From contig NZ_JAIVFT010000003.1 in assembly GCF_020829665.1 (NCBI RefSeq), forward strand, positions 62,001-126,000: 64,000 nt of DNA. The letters are read 5' to 3'. This DNA comes from Nostoc sp. CHAB 5824 (lineage in GTDB: Bacteria > Cyanobacteriota > Cyanobacteriia > Cyanobacteriales > Nostocaceae). Position numbers and translations under genes: made by a program. The notes beneath the pieces were generated by a model. It was not told where the DNA came from and ran no database searches. It saw only the letters and a program-made list of their open reading frames with translations. Below, piece by piece: positions 27,556-39,285 of this stretch (within the stretch, counting starts at the first letter, position 1; every line of letters starts with the position of its first letter).

Positions 27556-29220
27556 ATGCAGAAAAAATCAATATTATTAGCTGAGAATTTAGCCTACGAA
27601 CTCAGCTTGGACAGAACTTTATTTCAAAAAGTTCAGGTGAGTATCGAAGCAGGCGATGCCTTCGGCAAGACGCATTTGCGTCAACGCATTGCTTTAGTAG
27701 GTCGCAATGGTGTAGGAAAATCAACCTTACTCAAGATACTTGCAGGTCAAATTAGCCCCAGTGCTGGTTCTATTTGGCGTAATGGTGTTGTCTATTATTT
27801 GCCACAAATCAGCACTATCAGACAAGAAATAACAGGAGGTACAGTACTTAATTTTTTGATTTCCACCTCTGATGAATGGTGGAAAATTGAAGAGATTTTG
27901 CAAACACAATTTGATACAAATTTTGATTTGTCTCTACCAATTGCTAATTTGAGTGGTGGAGAACTCACAAAACTATTTCTGGCGATTGGTTTATCTCAAC
28001 AGCCCAACTTGTTGTTACTGGATGAGCCAACTAACCATATGGATTTGCAAGCTTTAGAAAGCTTAAGACAGTTTCTTTTGGATTTTACTGGTGCGTATGT
28101 AATTGTCTCACACAAGCCTTTTTTCTTAGACCAAGTAACAAATGTCACCTGGGAACTTACACCTGTTGGTTTAAAGGTGTATGGAGGTAACTTTTCTCAG
28201 TATCGAAAACAGAAAGAAATCGAGTTAGAGGTAGCATTGCAATCGCACGAAGCCGCCAGAAAGGAACTAAAACGTACCCAAGCCACAGCTATGCAAGAAC
28301 AGCAACGCGCAGCCCAATCTAGTCGCAACGGTCGAGCCAAGTTTCTTAATGGTAGTATCGATAGAACAGCAGCGGGACTGATTAAAACCAAAGCTGAGGT
28401 GTCTAGCGGAACTGCGAAAAAGAAACATGAAGCAGCAGTAGCTAAAGCTAATCAAAAGGTTGCAGAGACGAAGGTCAAAACTACGAAAGCAACGAGTATT
28501 CAGCTAGAAGAAAAAAATCAAAAGCGCAGAAATCTAATTAATATCCAAGGTGCAAATCTTAGGATATCAGAACGTCTATTGATTCAAAATATTCAACTGC
28601 ATGTATCATCTGGCGATCGCATAGCCATTATCGGCGCAAATGGTTCTGGTAAATCGAGTCTGGTAAAAGCAATTTTGGGGATGGAAAACCAAACCGCAGT
28701 TTTGGACTCAGGTGAGGTTTTGCTTGCACCAGTGATAAAAGCTGTATATCTCGATCAAACCTACGAATTGGTAAATCGCAAATACACACTTTTGGAAAAT
28801 ATGCAAGCTGCCAATCCTCATCTCAACTATCAGCTTTTGCGTCAACAACTAGGACACTTTCTCTTTAAATATGATGACGTTCATAAAAGCGCCTCTGTGC
28901 TGAGTGGAGGTGAATTAGCAAGATTAGCGATCGCTATGATCAGTATCTCTCAAATCGATCTGCTGATTCTCGATGAGCCAACTAATAACCTGGATATTGA
29001 AACTGTTGAACAAATGGTAGTAGGTATCAATGACTATGAAGGAGCACTTTGGGTAATTTCCCACGATCTAAATTTCCTTAGCCAGATTAATATTACTCAA
29101 AGTTTAAAATTGAAAGAGCAAGCCTTGCAAATGACAACCTATTTACCCAGTACATTAGAGCAATATTATCGAGAGTTGCAGGAATGTCACGATAATATCT
29201 GTTATCCAAAGTCGGTGTAG
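27556..29220 (+). CDS. ABC-F family ATPase
   Basis: About 554 residues from ATG 27556; a TTG at 27547 would add three. Two ABC domains without membrane segments. First: VGRNGVGKSTLLKIL, NLSGGELTKL, LLLLDEPTNHMDL. Second: IGANGSGKSSLVKA, VLSGGELARLAIA, LLILDEPTNNLDI. The linker is long, basic and helical (about residues 215-325), the type that reaches into the ribosome. ABC-F proteins act in translation or in ribosome protection against antibiotics; which applies is unknown. Nine residues before the first Walker A (AFGKTHLRQ, between GD and RIALVG) look like an insertion encoded by a palindromic repeat. Confidence 0.87.
   Translation: MQKKSILLAENLAYELSLDRTLFQKVQVSIEAGDAFGKTHLRQRIALVGRNGVGKSTLLKILAGQISPSAGSIWRNGVVYYLPQISTIRQEITGGTVLNFLISTSDEWWKIEEILQTQFDTNFDLSLPIANLSGGELTKLFLAIGLSQQPNLLLLDEPTNHMDLQALESLRQFLLDFTGAYVIVSHKPFFLDQVTNVTWELTPVGLKVYGGNFSQYRKQKEIELEVALQSHEAARKELKRTQATAMQEQQRAAQSSRNGRAKFLNGSIDRTAAGLIKTKAEVSSGTAKKKHEAAVAKANQKVAETKVKTTKATSIQLEEKNQKRRNLINIQGANLRISERLLIQNIQLHVSSGDRIAIIGANGSGKSSLVKAILGMENQTAVLDSGEVLLAPVIKAVYLDQTYELVNRKYTLLENMQAANPHLNYQLLRQQLGHFLFKYDDVHKSASVLSGGELARLAIAMISISQIDLLILDEPTNNLDIETVEQMVVGINDYEGALWVISHDLNFLSQINITQSLKLKEQALQMTTYLPSTLEQYYRELQECHDNICYPKSV
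27658..27684 (+). repeat. Palindromic repeat inserted in the ABC-F gene
   Basis: 27 bases, containing GACGCATTTGCGTC (an inverted repeat), inserted in frame between the codons of GD and RIALVG. Confidence 0.5.
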
Positions 29221-29370
29221 CTCTCCTTTGTGTGCCTGTAAACTTTGCGAATTCTATTCACTACGGCTGAAGTCGCACATTGCCTCAGGTAAATCTCTAA
29301 CTCCCCAGCAGAAGCCGTAAAGCATACAGGCAAGTTATAATTCTCTTGCGGATCAACGTAACAAAAATTT

Positions 29371-29697
29371 ATGAGTAACCCCCTTGTGCAAGCCTTTTTC
29401 GTAGGCAGAGCAGTATCTGAAGTAGTTAATGAGCGTTTAGAGGTCGCCTTGACCGATGCTTTGAGCGATCTAGGCAAATTTGATGCAGAAGCTAGAGAGC
29501 AGTTGCGCCAGTTTACAGAAGAAGTCCTAGAGCGGGCAAATCGGGCAGCAGATGCAGCCAATGCTGGTCAAGCTACTACAGGTAGTGGGAAAGCTAGTTC
29601 TGATTCAGGTGACTTGCAAGCAGATATTGATGAATTACGAGCAGAAATTGCCCTGTTACGAACAGAATTGCAACATTATCGCAGAACTTCTGCATAA
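29371..29697 (+). CDS. Conserved cyanobacterial/plastid-lineage protein (DUF6825-like)
   Basis: 108 residues, no membrane segment. N-terminal helix [19 protein letters not shown], then an amphipathic helix [20 protein letters not shown], and a C-terminal coiled coil [20 protein letters not shown] after a Gly/Ser linker. I believe this is the DUF6825 family, which is shared by cyanobacteria and plants; its function is not known. The assignment is from memory of the N-terminal pattern. Heptamer repeats follow. Confidence 0.75.
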   Translation: MSNPLVQAFFVGRAVSEVVNERLEVALTDALSDLGKFDAEAREQLRQFTEEVLERANRAADAANAGQATTGSGKASSDSGDLQADIDELRAEIALLRTELQHYRRTSA

Positions 29698-29698
29698 A

Positions 29699-29733
29699 TT
29701 TAGTCATTAGTCATTGGTCATTAGTCATTAGTC
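29699..29733. repeat. Short tandem repeat AGTCATT
   Basis: Five heptamers directly after the DUF6825-like gene. Confidence 0.85.
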
Positions 29734-29802
29734 ACTTGTACTGAGCTTTGCCGTAAAGCCTGTGGCATAGCTACGCTTAGGGCGCAGCCTCTCGTAGAGA
29801 AA
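29734..29802. repeat. Dispersed TTGTACTGAGC repeat element
   Basis: CTTGTACTGAGCTTTGCCG ... GCCTCTCGTAGAGA, a common Nostoc-type intergenic element. Related pieces are at 3945-4056. Confidence 0.55.
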
Positions 29803-29826
29803 TATTGGTCAAAAATTATTATGTAC

Positions 29827-29856
29827 AAATGACAAATGACAAATGACAAAGGACAC
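29827..29856. repeat. Short tandem repeat AAATGAC
   Basis: ACAAATGACAAATGACAAATGACAAAGGAC, upstream of the AarF-type kinase gene. Confidence 0.85.
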
Positions 29857-29882
29857 TTAAAAAAAACAGTTTAGGAATCAGA

Positions 29883-31622
29883 GTGTCTTTTCTTCCAAGT
29901 GATTCGGTTGCAAACCAACGGTACACACAGCATATGGAACAAGGTTATTCAGAAAAGGCATACCGTTGGAATCGGGAAAATTACTCTAGCAGACGGCGTT
30001 TTGTAGACATTTGGTCTTTTGTCTTGACCTTATTGTTCAAACTTTGGCTATACAACAAATCTTGGAGTTATCCGGGTGGCGTGACTGAGGCAAAGCAAGC
30101 TGCAAGACGCAAAACCCAAGCGGTCTGGATTCGCAATACTCTACTGGACTTAGGCCCAACCTTTATCAAAGTTGGGCAACTGTTTTCTACCCGTGCTGAT
30201 ATATTCCCTGTTGAATATGTAGAAGAACTAGCCAAGTTACAAGACAAAGTACCGGCATTTAGCTATGAGCAAGTAGAAGCGACCATTGAGAAAGAACTAG
30301 GCAAAAAAATTCCTGAACTATTCCATAATTTTGAACCTATTCCCTTAGCTGCCGCTAGCTTGGGGCAAGTACACAAAGCTGTGCTGCATACTGGGGAATC
30401 GGTTGTCGTCAAGGTGCAACGTCCTGGACTAAAGAAGTTATTTGAAATAGATTTACAGATTCTCAAGGGAATTACTCGCTATTTTCAAAACCATCCAAAA
30501 TGGGGACGGGGGCGAGATTGGTTGGGTATTTACGAAGAGTGTTGTCGCATTCTTTGGGAAGAAATTGATTATCTCAACGAAGGTCGTAATGCTGATACTT
30601 TTCGCCGGAACTTTCGCGGCTACGATTGGGTAAACGTCCCAAGAGTATACTGGCGTTATGCCACTTCCAGAGTGTTGACCTTAGAATATCTTCCTGGAAT
30701 TAAAATTAGCCAATACGAAGCTTTAGAAGCAGCAGGTTTGGATCGAAAGGCGATCGCTCGTCAAGGCGCTCAAGCCTACTTACTACAATTGCTCGATAGT
30801 GGCTTTTTCCACGCCGATCCTCACCCAGGTAATATTGCCATTAGTGCAAGTGGTGCTTTGATATTCTACGATTTCGGCATGATGGGGCGGATTAAGTCCA
30901 ACGTCCGCGAAGGACTGATGCAAACACTGTTCGGTATTGCTCAAAAAGATGGCCCGCGCGTTGTTCAGTCTCTGATCGATTTAGGCGCGATCGCCCCAAC
31001 CGATGACATGGGCCCAGTCCGGCGTTCCGTCCAGTACATGCTGGATCATTTCATGGATAAGCCTTTTGAAAACCAATCGGTCGCGGCAATCAGTGACGAC
31101 CTTTACGAAATAGCTTATAATCAGCCATTTAGATTTCCAGCAACCTTCACTTTTGTGATGCGAGCCTTTTCTACTCTAGAAGGGGTAGGCAAAGGTTTAG
31201 ATCCAGAGTTTAACTTTATGGAAGTTGCCAAACCATATGCAATGCAGCTTATGACCGATATGAATGGTTCTGAAGGGAATAGCTTTATTAACGAATTAAG
31301 TCGTCAAGCAGCTCAGGTAAGTAGTACCGCGTTTGGTCTACCACGTAGGTTAGAGGATACCCTAGAGAAGCTAGAACGGGGAGACATGCGCCTGCGCGTT
31401 CGGTCTATAGAAACTGAACGGCTATTGCGACGGCAGAGCAGTATTCAGCTCTCAATAAGCTATGCTCTGTTAATCAGTGCTTTCACACTTTCAGCTACGA
31501 TCTTAGTGGTTACCACCAAATATGTATGGTGGGCACTAGTGCCTGGTTTAATTGCAGCAGGGCTTTTAGTGATCCTGATCCGACTACTTTTACGCCTTGA
31601 CCGTTACGATCGTATGTATTAA
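29883..31622 (+). CDS. AarF/ABC1/UbiB-type atypical kinase
   Basis: 579 residues. Diagnostic motifs: KVGQLFSTRADIFP (the KxGQ motif that replaces the usual glycine loop), AAASLGQVHKAVL, VVVKVQRPG, EIDYLNEGRNADTF, FFHADPHPGNIAI and FYDFGMMG. The last 60 residues hold two membrane helices. Relatives regulate quinone or prenyl-lipid metabolism in cyanobacteria and plastids. GTG 29883 has AGGA six bases upstream; ATG 29934 is an alternative. A PP2C phosphatase gene starts 17 bases after the stop, so the two are likely co-transcribed. Confidence 0.9.
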   Translation: MSFLPSDSVANQRYTQHMEQGYSEKAYRWNRENYSSRRRFVDIWSFVLTLLFKLWLYNKSWSYPGGVTEAKQAARRKTQAVWIRNTLLDLGPTFIKVGQLFSTRADIFPVEYVEELAKLQDKVPAFSYEQVEATIEKELGKKIPELFHNFEPIPLAAASLGQVHKAVLHTGESVVVKVQRPGLKKLFEIDLQILKGITRYFQNHPKWGRGRDWLGIYEECCRILWEEIDYLNEGRNADTFRRNFRGYDWVNVPRVYWRYATSRVLTLEYLPGIKISQYEALEAAGLDRKAIARQGAQAYLLQLLDSGFFHADPHPGNIAISASGALIFYDFGMMGRIKSNVREGLMQTLFGIAQKDGPRVVQSLIDLGAIAPTDDMGPVRRSVQYMLDHFMDKPFENQSVAAISDDLYEIAYNQPFRFPATFTFVMRAFSTLEGVGKGLDPEFNFMEVAKPYAMQLMTDMNGSEGNSFINELSRQAAQVSSTAFGLPRRLEDTLEKLERGDMRLRVRSIETERLLRRQSSIQLSISYALLISAFTLSATILVVTTKYVWWALVPGLIAAGLLVILIRLLLRLDRYDRMY

Positions 31623-31639
31623 TTGTTGCAAAAAAATTT

Positions 31640-32365
31640 ATGAAACTTAATTTCACGGGTTTTAGCGATCCGGGACTTATTCGTTCTAATAATCAGGATG
31701 CTTACTATATCGACCCAGAGGGGCGGTTTTTCGTTGTTGCCGATGGTATGGGTGGTCATGCCGGAGGTGAGGAGGCAAGTCGGATTGCCACTAAGGAAAT
31801 TCAGGCGTATTTGGTAGCAAATTGGCAATCTCCTAAATCTTCTCAAGAATTGCTAGAGCAAGCTTTGTGGGGTGCCAATGAAGCGATTTTGCAGGATCAG
31901 CAAAGTCATCCCGAACGCGCCGACATGGGTACAACAGTTGTAGCGGTAATTTTTCGCTCCCCAGAATCGCCTTGGTGCGCTCATGTTGGTGATTCGCGGC
32001 TGTATCGCTTCCGAGAGTCGCAATTAGAACAGGTAACGGAAGACCACACTTGGGTAGCACGGGCAATCAAAATCGGTGACATCACCTTAGATGAAGCACG
32101 CTTACATCCTTTTCGTCATGTCTTATCGCGCTGTTTAGGACGTGAAGATTTGCATCAGATTGATGTGCAACCACTGGATGTCAAAGTTGGCGATCGCTTG
32201 CTGTTATGTAGTGATGGTCTCACAGAAGAACTTGTCTCACAGAAGATTGCTAGCTGCCTCCAAGACACTCCTTGGATTGATAAAGCCGCCATCTCTCTAG
32301 TTGAGGCTGCCAAAGAGCAGGGAGGGCACGATAACATTACAGTTGTCATCGTTTCACTCGATTAA
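31640..32365 (+). CDS. PP2C-type serine/threonine protein phosphatase
   Basis: 241 residues, a bare catalytic domain. Metal-site motifs: VADGMGGHAGGEEAS near residue 33, AHVGDSRLYRFRE near 113, LLCSDGLTEEL near 188 and GGHDNITVVIV at the end. It removes phosphate from Ser/Thr (Mn/Mg-dependent). It follows the AarF-type kinase gene by 17 bases. A Ser/Thr kinase gene lies 1.4 kb further on, on the other strand. Confidence 0.93.
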   Translation: MKLNFTGFSDPGLIRSNNQDAYYIDPEGRFFVVADGMGGHAGGEEASRIATKEIQAYLVANWQSPKSSQELLEQALWGANEAILQDQQSHPERADMGTTVVAVIFRSPESPWCAHVGDSRLYRFRESQLEQVTEDHTWVARAIKIGDITLDEARLHPFRHVLSRCLGREDLHQIDVQPLDVKVGDRLLLCSDGLTEELVSQKIASCLQDTPWIDKAAISLVEAAKEQGGHDNITVVIVSLD

Positions 32366-32368
32366 ATA

Positions 32369-32420
32369 GTGATTGGTCATTGGTCATTAGTCATTGGTCG
32401 ATGCTTAGTAACTTTAGACA
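32369..32420. repeat. Short tandem repeat TGGTCAT/TAGTCAT with inverted copies
   Basis: GATTGGTCATTGGTCATTAG TCATTGGTC, then AGACAAATGACATAG. A small GCGCCAGCGGCTACCCGCAG element follows at 32432-32460. Confidence 0.8.
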
Positions 32421-33067
32421 AATGACATAGATGCGCCAGCGGCTACCCGCAGGGTAGGAGAAATGACAAATCCGGTAGATATACTCAGCAATTTGTTCAG
32501 CGTGAGCATTTTTAGTTTTTACAATTTGATACAAATACTTTTAGCCTCAGAAGTGACCTAATGAGGCTAAATTTGCATAAATTGGTAAATTGACATCTTG
32601 CACATAATAAGGTAGAGCGATTATAATTCACGCTTATTACCATTTATTTTCCAACATCCTTCAAATCCCTACCCTCCAAAGCTTCCTTCATACTGAGGGA
32701 GACAGCATCTTAGTTTTTCCTAAAAAAGAAAAACTATCAAGGGTTAAAGGTCACACCTGAGCTTCTCCTCAAAGGAGAGTTGTGCAAAGCAGCAAGGAGT
32801 CAAGGAAATATTTATACCTATCTTAGGCAAAATAGAGCCTATTTTCCGGAATATGGTTCAACTAACTTGGGTGGTATATCAGTAGGATTAGGTGCAAGAT
32901 ATCAGAGTGGAAAAAGTCCACACTTAGGATGTGGGCAATCTGTCAAACAATTGTTATCTTTCGTAATACGGAGGAACAAATGTTGGACAGATGCAAGTCC
33001 AATTATTATCCCATTTGGACTTCTGTGAACGATATCACCTTTACGCGTTGTTTTTTTGGAGTTAATT
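32421..33067. other. Long leader region of nblA
   Basis: About 650 bases between the PP2C gene and nblA. It holds several small inverted repeats (CTTCTCCTCAAAGGAGAG at 32762-32779; AGTTTTTCCTAAAAAAGAAAAACT at 32712-32735). The ORF 32780-33028 shows no protein-like pattern. A long 5' region fits the known multi-promoter control of nblA in Nostoc relatives; I could not place an NtcA site with confidence. Confidence 0.45.
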
Positions 33068-33265
33068 ATGAACCAACCAATGAAACTATCCTTGGAACAG
33101 CAATTCAGCATCTGCTCATTTGCTACTCAGGTGCAAAACATGAGCCACGATCAAGCTAAAGACTTTTTAGTAAAGCTCTATGAGCAAATGGTAGTGCGTG
33201 AGGCAACTTATCAAGAACTTCTTAAGCACCAGTGGGGCTTAGATTCCGGTTCCACTATGGCATAG
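33068..33265 (+). CDS. nblA: Phycobilisome degradation protein NblA
   Basis: 65 residues starting MNQPMKLSLEQQFSICSFAT, with VQNMSHDQAKDFLVKLYEQM in the middle and LLKHQWGLDS at the end, all characteristic of NblA. NblA bridges phycobilisome rods to a Clp protease during nitrogen or sulfur starvation. GGAG at 33057-33060 (seven bases upstream) supports ATG 33068 rather than the longer frame from 33056. It is a single gene with a long leader. Confidence 0.95.
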   Translation: MNQPMKLSLEQQFSICSFATQVQNMSHDQAKDFLVKLYEQMVVREATYQELLKHQWGLDSGSTMA

Positions 33266-33729
33266 AGTCGTTCTACTGTCGCAGTGGGCGACCTCCTTCT
33301 CTTGCTTGGTTCCAAGGAGGAAAAGAGCTGGGGATGTCGGGGCGTCAACTTCGATAATTAATTTGACAAAGGTTAGACAAAAATTCAATTCAAAAAACTA
33401 ACAATGACTAAACTTTTCGACGACACATCTGTTAGAGTCTAGACTTACTTGAATTTTATAGAAAAAATCTACTGTTTGCCTTAGCCAGACTTCCTTTTGG
33501 TTCGTCTAGTATGCAAATTAACCTGCGTAAATTTATAATCCCCCGGAATATATTATACACAGGAAGATTGAGAGGGAATTTAGATAGCCGTGATTTGGCA
33601 GCTAGTTTTTTCACTCTCTATACATATAACTAGAAGTTACATCTTTATATATATTTTGTTTATAAAAGTTTACATACTTTGAGTAAGCACCCTTTAGTTA
33701 CATATAAAACATGTAACACTAAGAAACTA
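33266..33729. other. Intergenic region between nblA and the kinase gene
   Basis: A GC-rich inverted segment (GTCGCAGTGGGCGAC; CCTCC...GGAGG, 33279-33325) could end nblA transcription. The rest is AT-rich without ORFs. Confidence 0.4.
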
Positions 33730-35283
<1,554 letters not shown>

Positions 35284-36221
35284 AGAGAATTTGAATCCAA
35301 AAGCAGGTTGTAAGTGTTTACGAGGAAAAGCGCATTCAAACTGATATCTGATTATTGCGCCCAGCAATGACTTTTTAGGCTCATACTGCAAAGCAGAAAT
35401 GGAAGCCAGAAGGTAAAAAGCTTATATACTAGGCTTTTTGGCGATTTACAATCGTTGGTCTATTTACGCGGTGCTGTACTAGCTTTTTTCAGTCCTCTTT
35501 TAGAAGATTGAAAGCATGATTTAGCGGTTTGCAACGGAGACGGTTATTACAACTGGTGCAACATGTTAGATCAAACAAGCAGAAAGGGTAGATTTATAAT
35601 GACGCTTTGTACCATTTTGCACTTTCATTGTGGTGTAATTTTAGTGTGCCCAATTTTGACTAAATAGATAACTCTAGGTTCTGCCAAAAACCTTAATTAG
35701 GGAGTACCACACTCAACACAGAGTTCTAAGAACTGAGTAATGAGTGGGGAGTTTTAAATATCAATAAAGCCTGAGGGGACGACATGAAGCCGTGCTGGGC
35801 AGGTTTTTTAAGCTCCAAGCCCTTATACTTCGTAAATAATGCTCTATGTTTATTAGGATTTATAACTGTTATTTTAACATGAATTCGACGGTTCATATAG
35901 TGTCTGCCTAATCAGGCCAATCAAAAGACCTCTAAGAGATTCTACTACGCAAAACCGTTTCTCTCCAAGTGGGAGAGAAACTTGAACTTTAGTTTAAGGC
36001 AGAAAGAGGTTCGTTAAACTCAGGTTATTTTAATGAGCAATGACCCATAACTAAAGTTTTGCTTTATTAGTACTTTCCTCCTATCTCCAGCAAGGCTATC
36101 CTCTGCGTTTATTTTGTAAGTAGGGATAATTAAAAATACTTATTATCTAACCATATTTTTAACCTTCAGGCTCATTCTGGCTACATAAAAATGGATTATT
36201 TTTCTGAAAAATATGAGAGTA
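35284..36221. other. Intergenic region with hairpins
   Basis: About 940 bases upstream of the kinase gene and downstream of the GT2 gene. A 10-base hairpin GTTTCTCTCC...GGAGAGAAAC lies at 35957-35981, near the GT2 side. No ORF supported. Confidence 0.4.
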
Positions 36222-37235
36222 CTAATTGGTAGTTTTTCGTTCTCTCTGTATATTATAAGAAATGTCAAAAACTGATTTATTACCCATCACATAGTATTGA
36301 ATTCGACGGTCGAGAATATTGTTCAATCGGGAAATAAAATCATAAAAGAAGCGCGGATTCTTACCCATTTCTTTCAATGCTGTTAACCATTTTCCTTGCT
36401 TTAGAGGTTCTACAACTTGAAAGTAAGCTAGATGTTTTTTATAGACTGCAATATTATAAGATAGAGCACGCATTAAAGCTGGATTTTTTTTTACAACCTC
36501 TTGTTGCATGAAAGAATTACTAGCACTCAAGTATTGATTTAGACGTGACAATTGGCTTTTATGTACAAGAGATCCGGGGCGTGAGCGGTAGAAATAATAG
36601 GGTTTTGGCTCAAGGAAAAAGCGAGCTCCTTTGATTAAGCATTTCATATCAATCCAAAAATCTTGACCCATCCTGATGGCATCATCGTACTCGATGCCGT
36701 GCTTAACTAGAAATTCTCGTTTGAATAGAGGCTTACTTATACCAAGATGCAACCCTGCTTCTCCATAGACATCAGTTTCTACAAAATAAACGATATCAAT
36801 TTGGAGAATTGTATCTATACGTTCTTCACTTTCTTGAATCAATGTGCTCCAAGGAGATGTTTCGCCATCCTTAATTAAATAGAGATCGTCAGCAATCATG
36901 TCTGCATTTCTTTCATTTGCCAGCGACACAAGCTTGGACAATCTTTCAGGGGCATACCAATCATCTGAATCAAGCACAGCAATCCATTCTCCTTGGGCTG
37001 CTCTAAGGGCACAATTACGCGCAGCAGCAGCCCCAAGGTTTTGTTGATTAACTATTACTTTGAGACGTGGGTCAGTAAAACTTTTAGCGACTTCTACAGT
37101 TTTATCACTTGAAGCATCATCGACTATGATAACTTCAATATCTGTGAGCGTTTGCTTTAAGACAGACTCTATTGCTTTCGCAATATAAGCTTCAGTATTG
37201 TAAGCAGGGATAATAACAGAGACTTTAGGATTCAT
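36222..37235 (-). CDS. Family 2 glycosyltransferase
   Basis: 337 residues. GT-A fold: MNPKVSVIIPAYNTEAYIA, then VIIVDDASSDKT near residue 36, AARNCALRAAQGEWIAVLDS DDW near 70-92 (the D-x-D type SDDW metal site), and GQDFWIDMKCL near 190. The C-terminal third is helical and basic. It is likely a polysaccharide or cell-wall glycosyltransferase; donor and acceptor are unknown. It stands alone, with no glycan cluster around it. Confidence 0.87.
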   Translation of the reverse strand: MNPKVSVIIPAYNTEAYIAKAIESVLKQTLTDIEVIIVDDASSDKTVEVAKSFTDPRLKVIVNQQNLGAAAARNCALRAAQGEWIAVLDSDDWYAPERLSKLVSLANERNADMIADDLYLIKDGETSPWSTLIQESEERIDTILQIDIVYFVETDVYGEAGLHLGISKPLFKREFLVKHGIEYDDAIRMGQDFWIDMKCLIKGARFFLEPKPYYFYRSRPGSLVHKSQLSRLNQYLSASNSFMQQEVVKKNPALMRALSYNIAVYKKHLAYFQVVEPLKQGKWLTALKEMGKNPRFFYDFISRLNNILDRRIQYYVMGNKSVFDISYNIQRERKTTN

Positions 37236-37454
37236 AAAACTGGACTCCAGACTATACGGTTCGCTAAAAATACTAAAAGTCTAACGATAATTTGATAATT
37301 TCTTATTTAGTATACAACTCAGTAGGTCAGTGAGAATAAACCATGACTCCTTGAAGTCAGGCATGAGACATTAGGCGTTGAGGAAGCAGTGTATTGCCAT
37401 TGTTTGAGTGGTAGGCTCCCAGCCTAGACACATACCAGGGAGGCAGCGCTACTC

Positions 37455-37901
37455 TTAGGTTGACTGACGCTCTAGGCTAGCTTCCATTGTGTTAGTTAAA
37501 AAATGGCCAGCCAAGATGCCACTACTGAGGTAGTATGTATCTTCCGAGATTCGGTGCAGGGTTTCAAAGCCACTACGACGCTGACGATCGCCTATTACCC
37601 AGTAACGCTGCACAATAGTATCTAAACCAATCCAGCCTTCACCTTCAACCTGCCCCAAAATATTATGCTGGAGTAAAAAAGTATACTGACGCTCTCCCTC
37701 ATGCAGCCGCCCCTTGTATTGCAGAGAGATTTCTGAGCGATCGCTACCTGGAAATACCAACTTTGTAGCCATCGTGAACCAATTATCTCGATTCCAAGCA
37801 ACCAAGGTCATACCCTTGACGCTGATTGGCATACCATTACGTTCCAGCCAATTTCCTTGCATTGTCCAGCGTCCTGGTTCCAATAAAAAAGTATGAGCCA
37901 C
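37455..37901 (-). CDS. Conserved hypothetical protein, cyanobacterial
   Basis: 148 residues, soluble, beta-rich: LLEPGRWTMQGNWLERNG, MTLVAWNRDNWFTMATKLV, EISLQYKGRLHEGERQYTFL, then IGLDTIVQRYWVIGD. The pattern suggests a lipocalin-like or DUF-type beta-barrel, but I recognise no family with certainty. Codon use fits the genome. It lies between the GT2 gene and anmK, all on the minus strand. Confidence 0.65.
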   Translation of the reverse strand: MAHTFLLEPGRWTMQGNWLERNGMPISVKGMTLVAWNRDNWFTMATKLVFPGSDRSEISLQYKGRLHEGERQYTFLLQHNILGQVEGEGWIGLDTIVQRYWVIGDRQRRSGFETLHRISEDTYYLSSGILAGHFLTNTMEASLERQST

Positions 37902-38040
37902 CTTCTATATTCCCTGTCTTGATCGAGTGCCGCCAAGACTACAGTTATAGCAGTGCTAAGTTACGTTAGCGATAGCGGGGCGTTGAGCCAGTGCTGAATG
38001 AAGAAATTTTTTATCTTGTTTATTGTTCCTGTCTCAGGAT

Positions 38041-39285
38041 TCAAGAGTGACTTTGGTGAATTTCTCCCAAAAGCACTTCAATAGGTGCCCCAGTCGCAGT
38101 AGGTAGGTTGCCAGGAATACCCAAAAGTCGCCAGTAGGCTAAAACTGCAAAAGCGATCGCTTCTTTAAAATCTGCACTCAAACCGACTTCATCTGTAGTC
38201 AAGACTGGTATTGATGGTAACAATAACTCTAATCTTTGTTTTAAATACAGATTGCGACTACCACCACCACATAATAGTACGCGTTGTGGCATTTCCGGCA
38301 AAAAAGTGCGGTAACTATGAACAATTGAAGCAGCTGTAAGTTCCGTGAGAGTTGCCAGTATGTCGGCAGCGTTGAGTTGGTATGCTTGAGCATCTTTTAA
38401 ACACTGATGCAGGTAAGTCATGCCAAATAACTCTCGACCAGTGGATTTGGGCGGCGGCAGATGAAAATAATCTTGGTTAAGCCATTGTTCTACCAATGGA
38501 TAGCAAGGAGTACCACTCGCTGCCCAATTGCCATCTTCATCGTAAGTTTTAGCACCAGCGCTTAAATGCTCCACCGCTAGATCCAACAAACTATTTCCTG
38601 GGCCAGTATCCCAAGCACGAATTTTTGAGAGCCAGTCGCCATGCCGAGGTGGAATATAAGCAACATTACCAATACCACCAATGTTTTGAATACATCGCCC
38701 CTCTTGAGGATGACTGAGTAAATAGGCATCGACTCTGGGCACCAGAGGCGCACCATGACCGCCAATATCGATATCAGCAACGCGGAAGTTGCTCACAGTT
38801 GTAATACCCGTAAGATGGGCAATTAATCCACCGCGCCCTATTTGCAGACTATAACCTAGTGGGGAGTGGGCACAGACGCGATTAATCGCGTCTGTACTAG
38901 GGAGTGGGGAGTAGGGAGTGGTTTTTTTCCCCATTCCCCTATCCGTAGGTGGTCGATGATAAACTGTCTGACCGTGGGAGCCAATGAGAGTGGCTGGCTG
39001 ATGACCAATTTGAATATTTTGGGCGGCTTGGGCAAAGATTTGGGCGATCGCATCATCTATTTCTGCCAATTCTGCCATTGAGATGGCAACGCCTGCACCA
39101 ACTGCCAATATTTTTTCTCTGAGTTCGGCTGGATAAGGATATGTTGCCCCAGCCAGCAACTCAATTTTGAGATCCAATTCTGTACCGGAAATCTCTACCA
39201 ACGCAGCGTCTATGCCATCTACGGATGTGCCACTAATTAAACCGATAACGCGAGTAGGGACAGCAGCTTCTTCAGTCGGATGCAT
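38041..39285 (-). CDS. anmK: Anhydro-N-acetylmuramic acid kinase AnmK
   Basis: 414 residues from ATG 39285 (the frame begins at a TTG, 39312). It phosphorylates and opens 1,6-anhydro-MurNAc for murein recycling. Motifs: [16 protein letters not shown] at the start, [53 protein letters not shown] and [10 protein letters not shown]. Between HRPP and LGYSLQIG sits an in-frame insert of about 29 residues, translated from a palindromic repeat (TDAINRV) plus low-complexity DNA. The same repeat sits inside priA. Whether the insert is tolerated is untested; the active-site motifs are intact. Confidence 0.92.
   Translation of the reverse strand: MHPTEEAAVPTRVIGLISGTSVDGIDAALVEISGTELDLKIELLAGATYPYPAELREKILAVGAGVAISMAELAEIDDAIAQIFAQAAQNIQIGHQPATLIGSHGQTVYHRPPTDRGMGKKTTPYSPLPSTDAINRVCAHSPLGYSLQIGRGGLIAHLTGITTVSNFRVADIDIGGHGAPLVPRVDAYLLSHPQEGRCIQNIGGIGNVAYIPPRHGDWLSKIRAWDTGPGNSLLDLAVEHLSAGAKTYDEDGNWAASGTPCYPLVEQWLNQDYFHLPPPKSTGRELFGMTYLHQCLKDAQAYQLNAADILATLTELTAASIVHSYRTFLPEMPQRVLLCGGGSRNLYLKQRLELLLPSIPVLTTDEVGLSADFKEAIAFAVLAYWRLLGIPGNLPTATGAPIEVLLGEIHQSHS
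38860..38945 (-). repeat. In-frame repeat insertion inside anmK
   Basis: The core is the 20-base palindrome AGACGCGATTAATCGCGTCT at 38874-38893, followed by GTAC, flanked by GGGAGTGGGGAGTAGGGAGT G-type low-complexity DNA. The palindrome plus GTAC also lies at 60957-60980 in priA. Confidence 0.88.
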
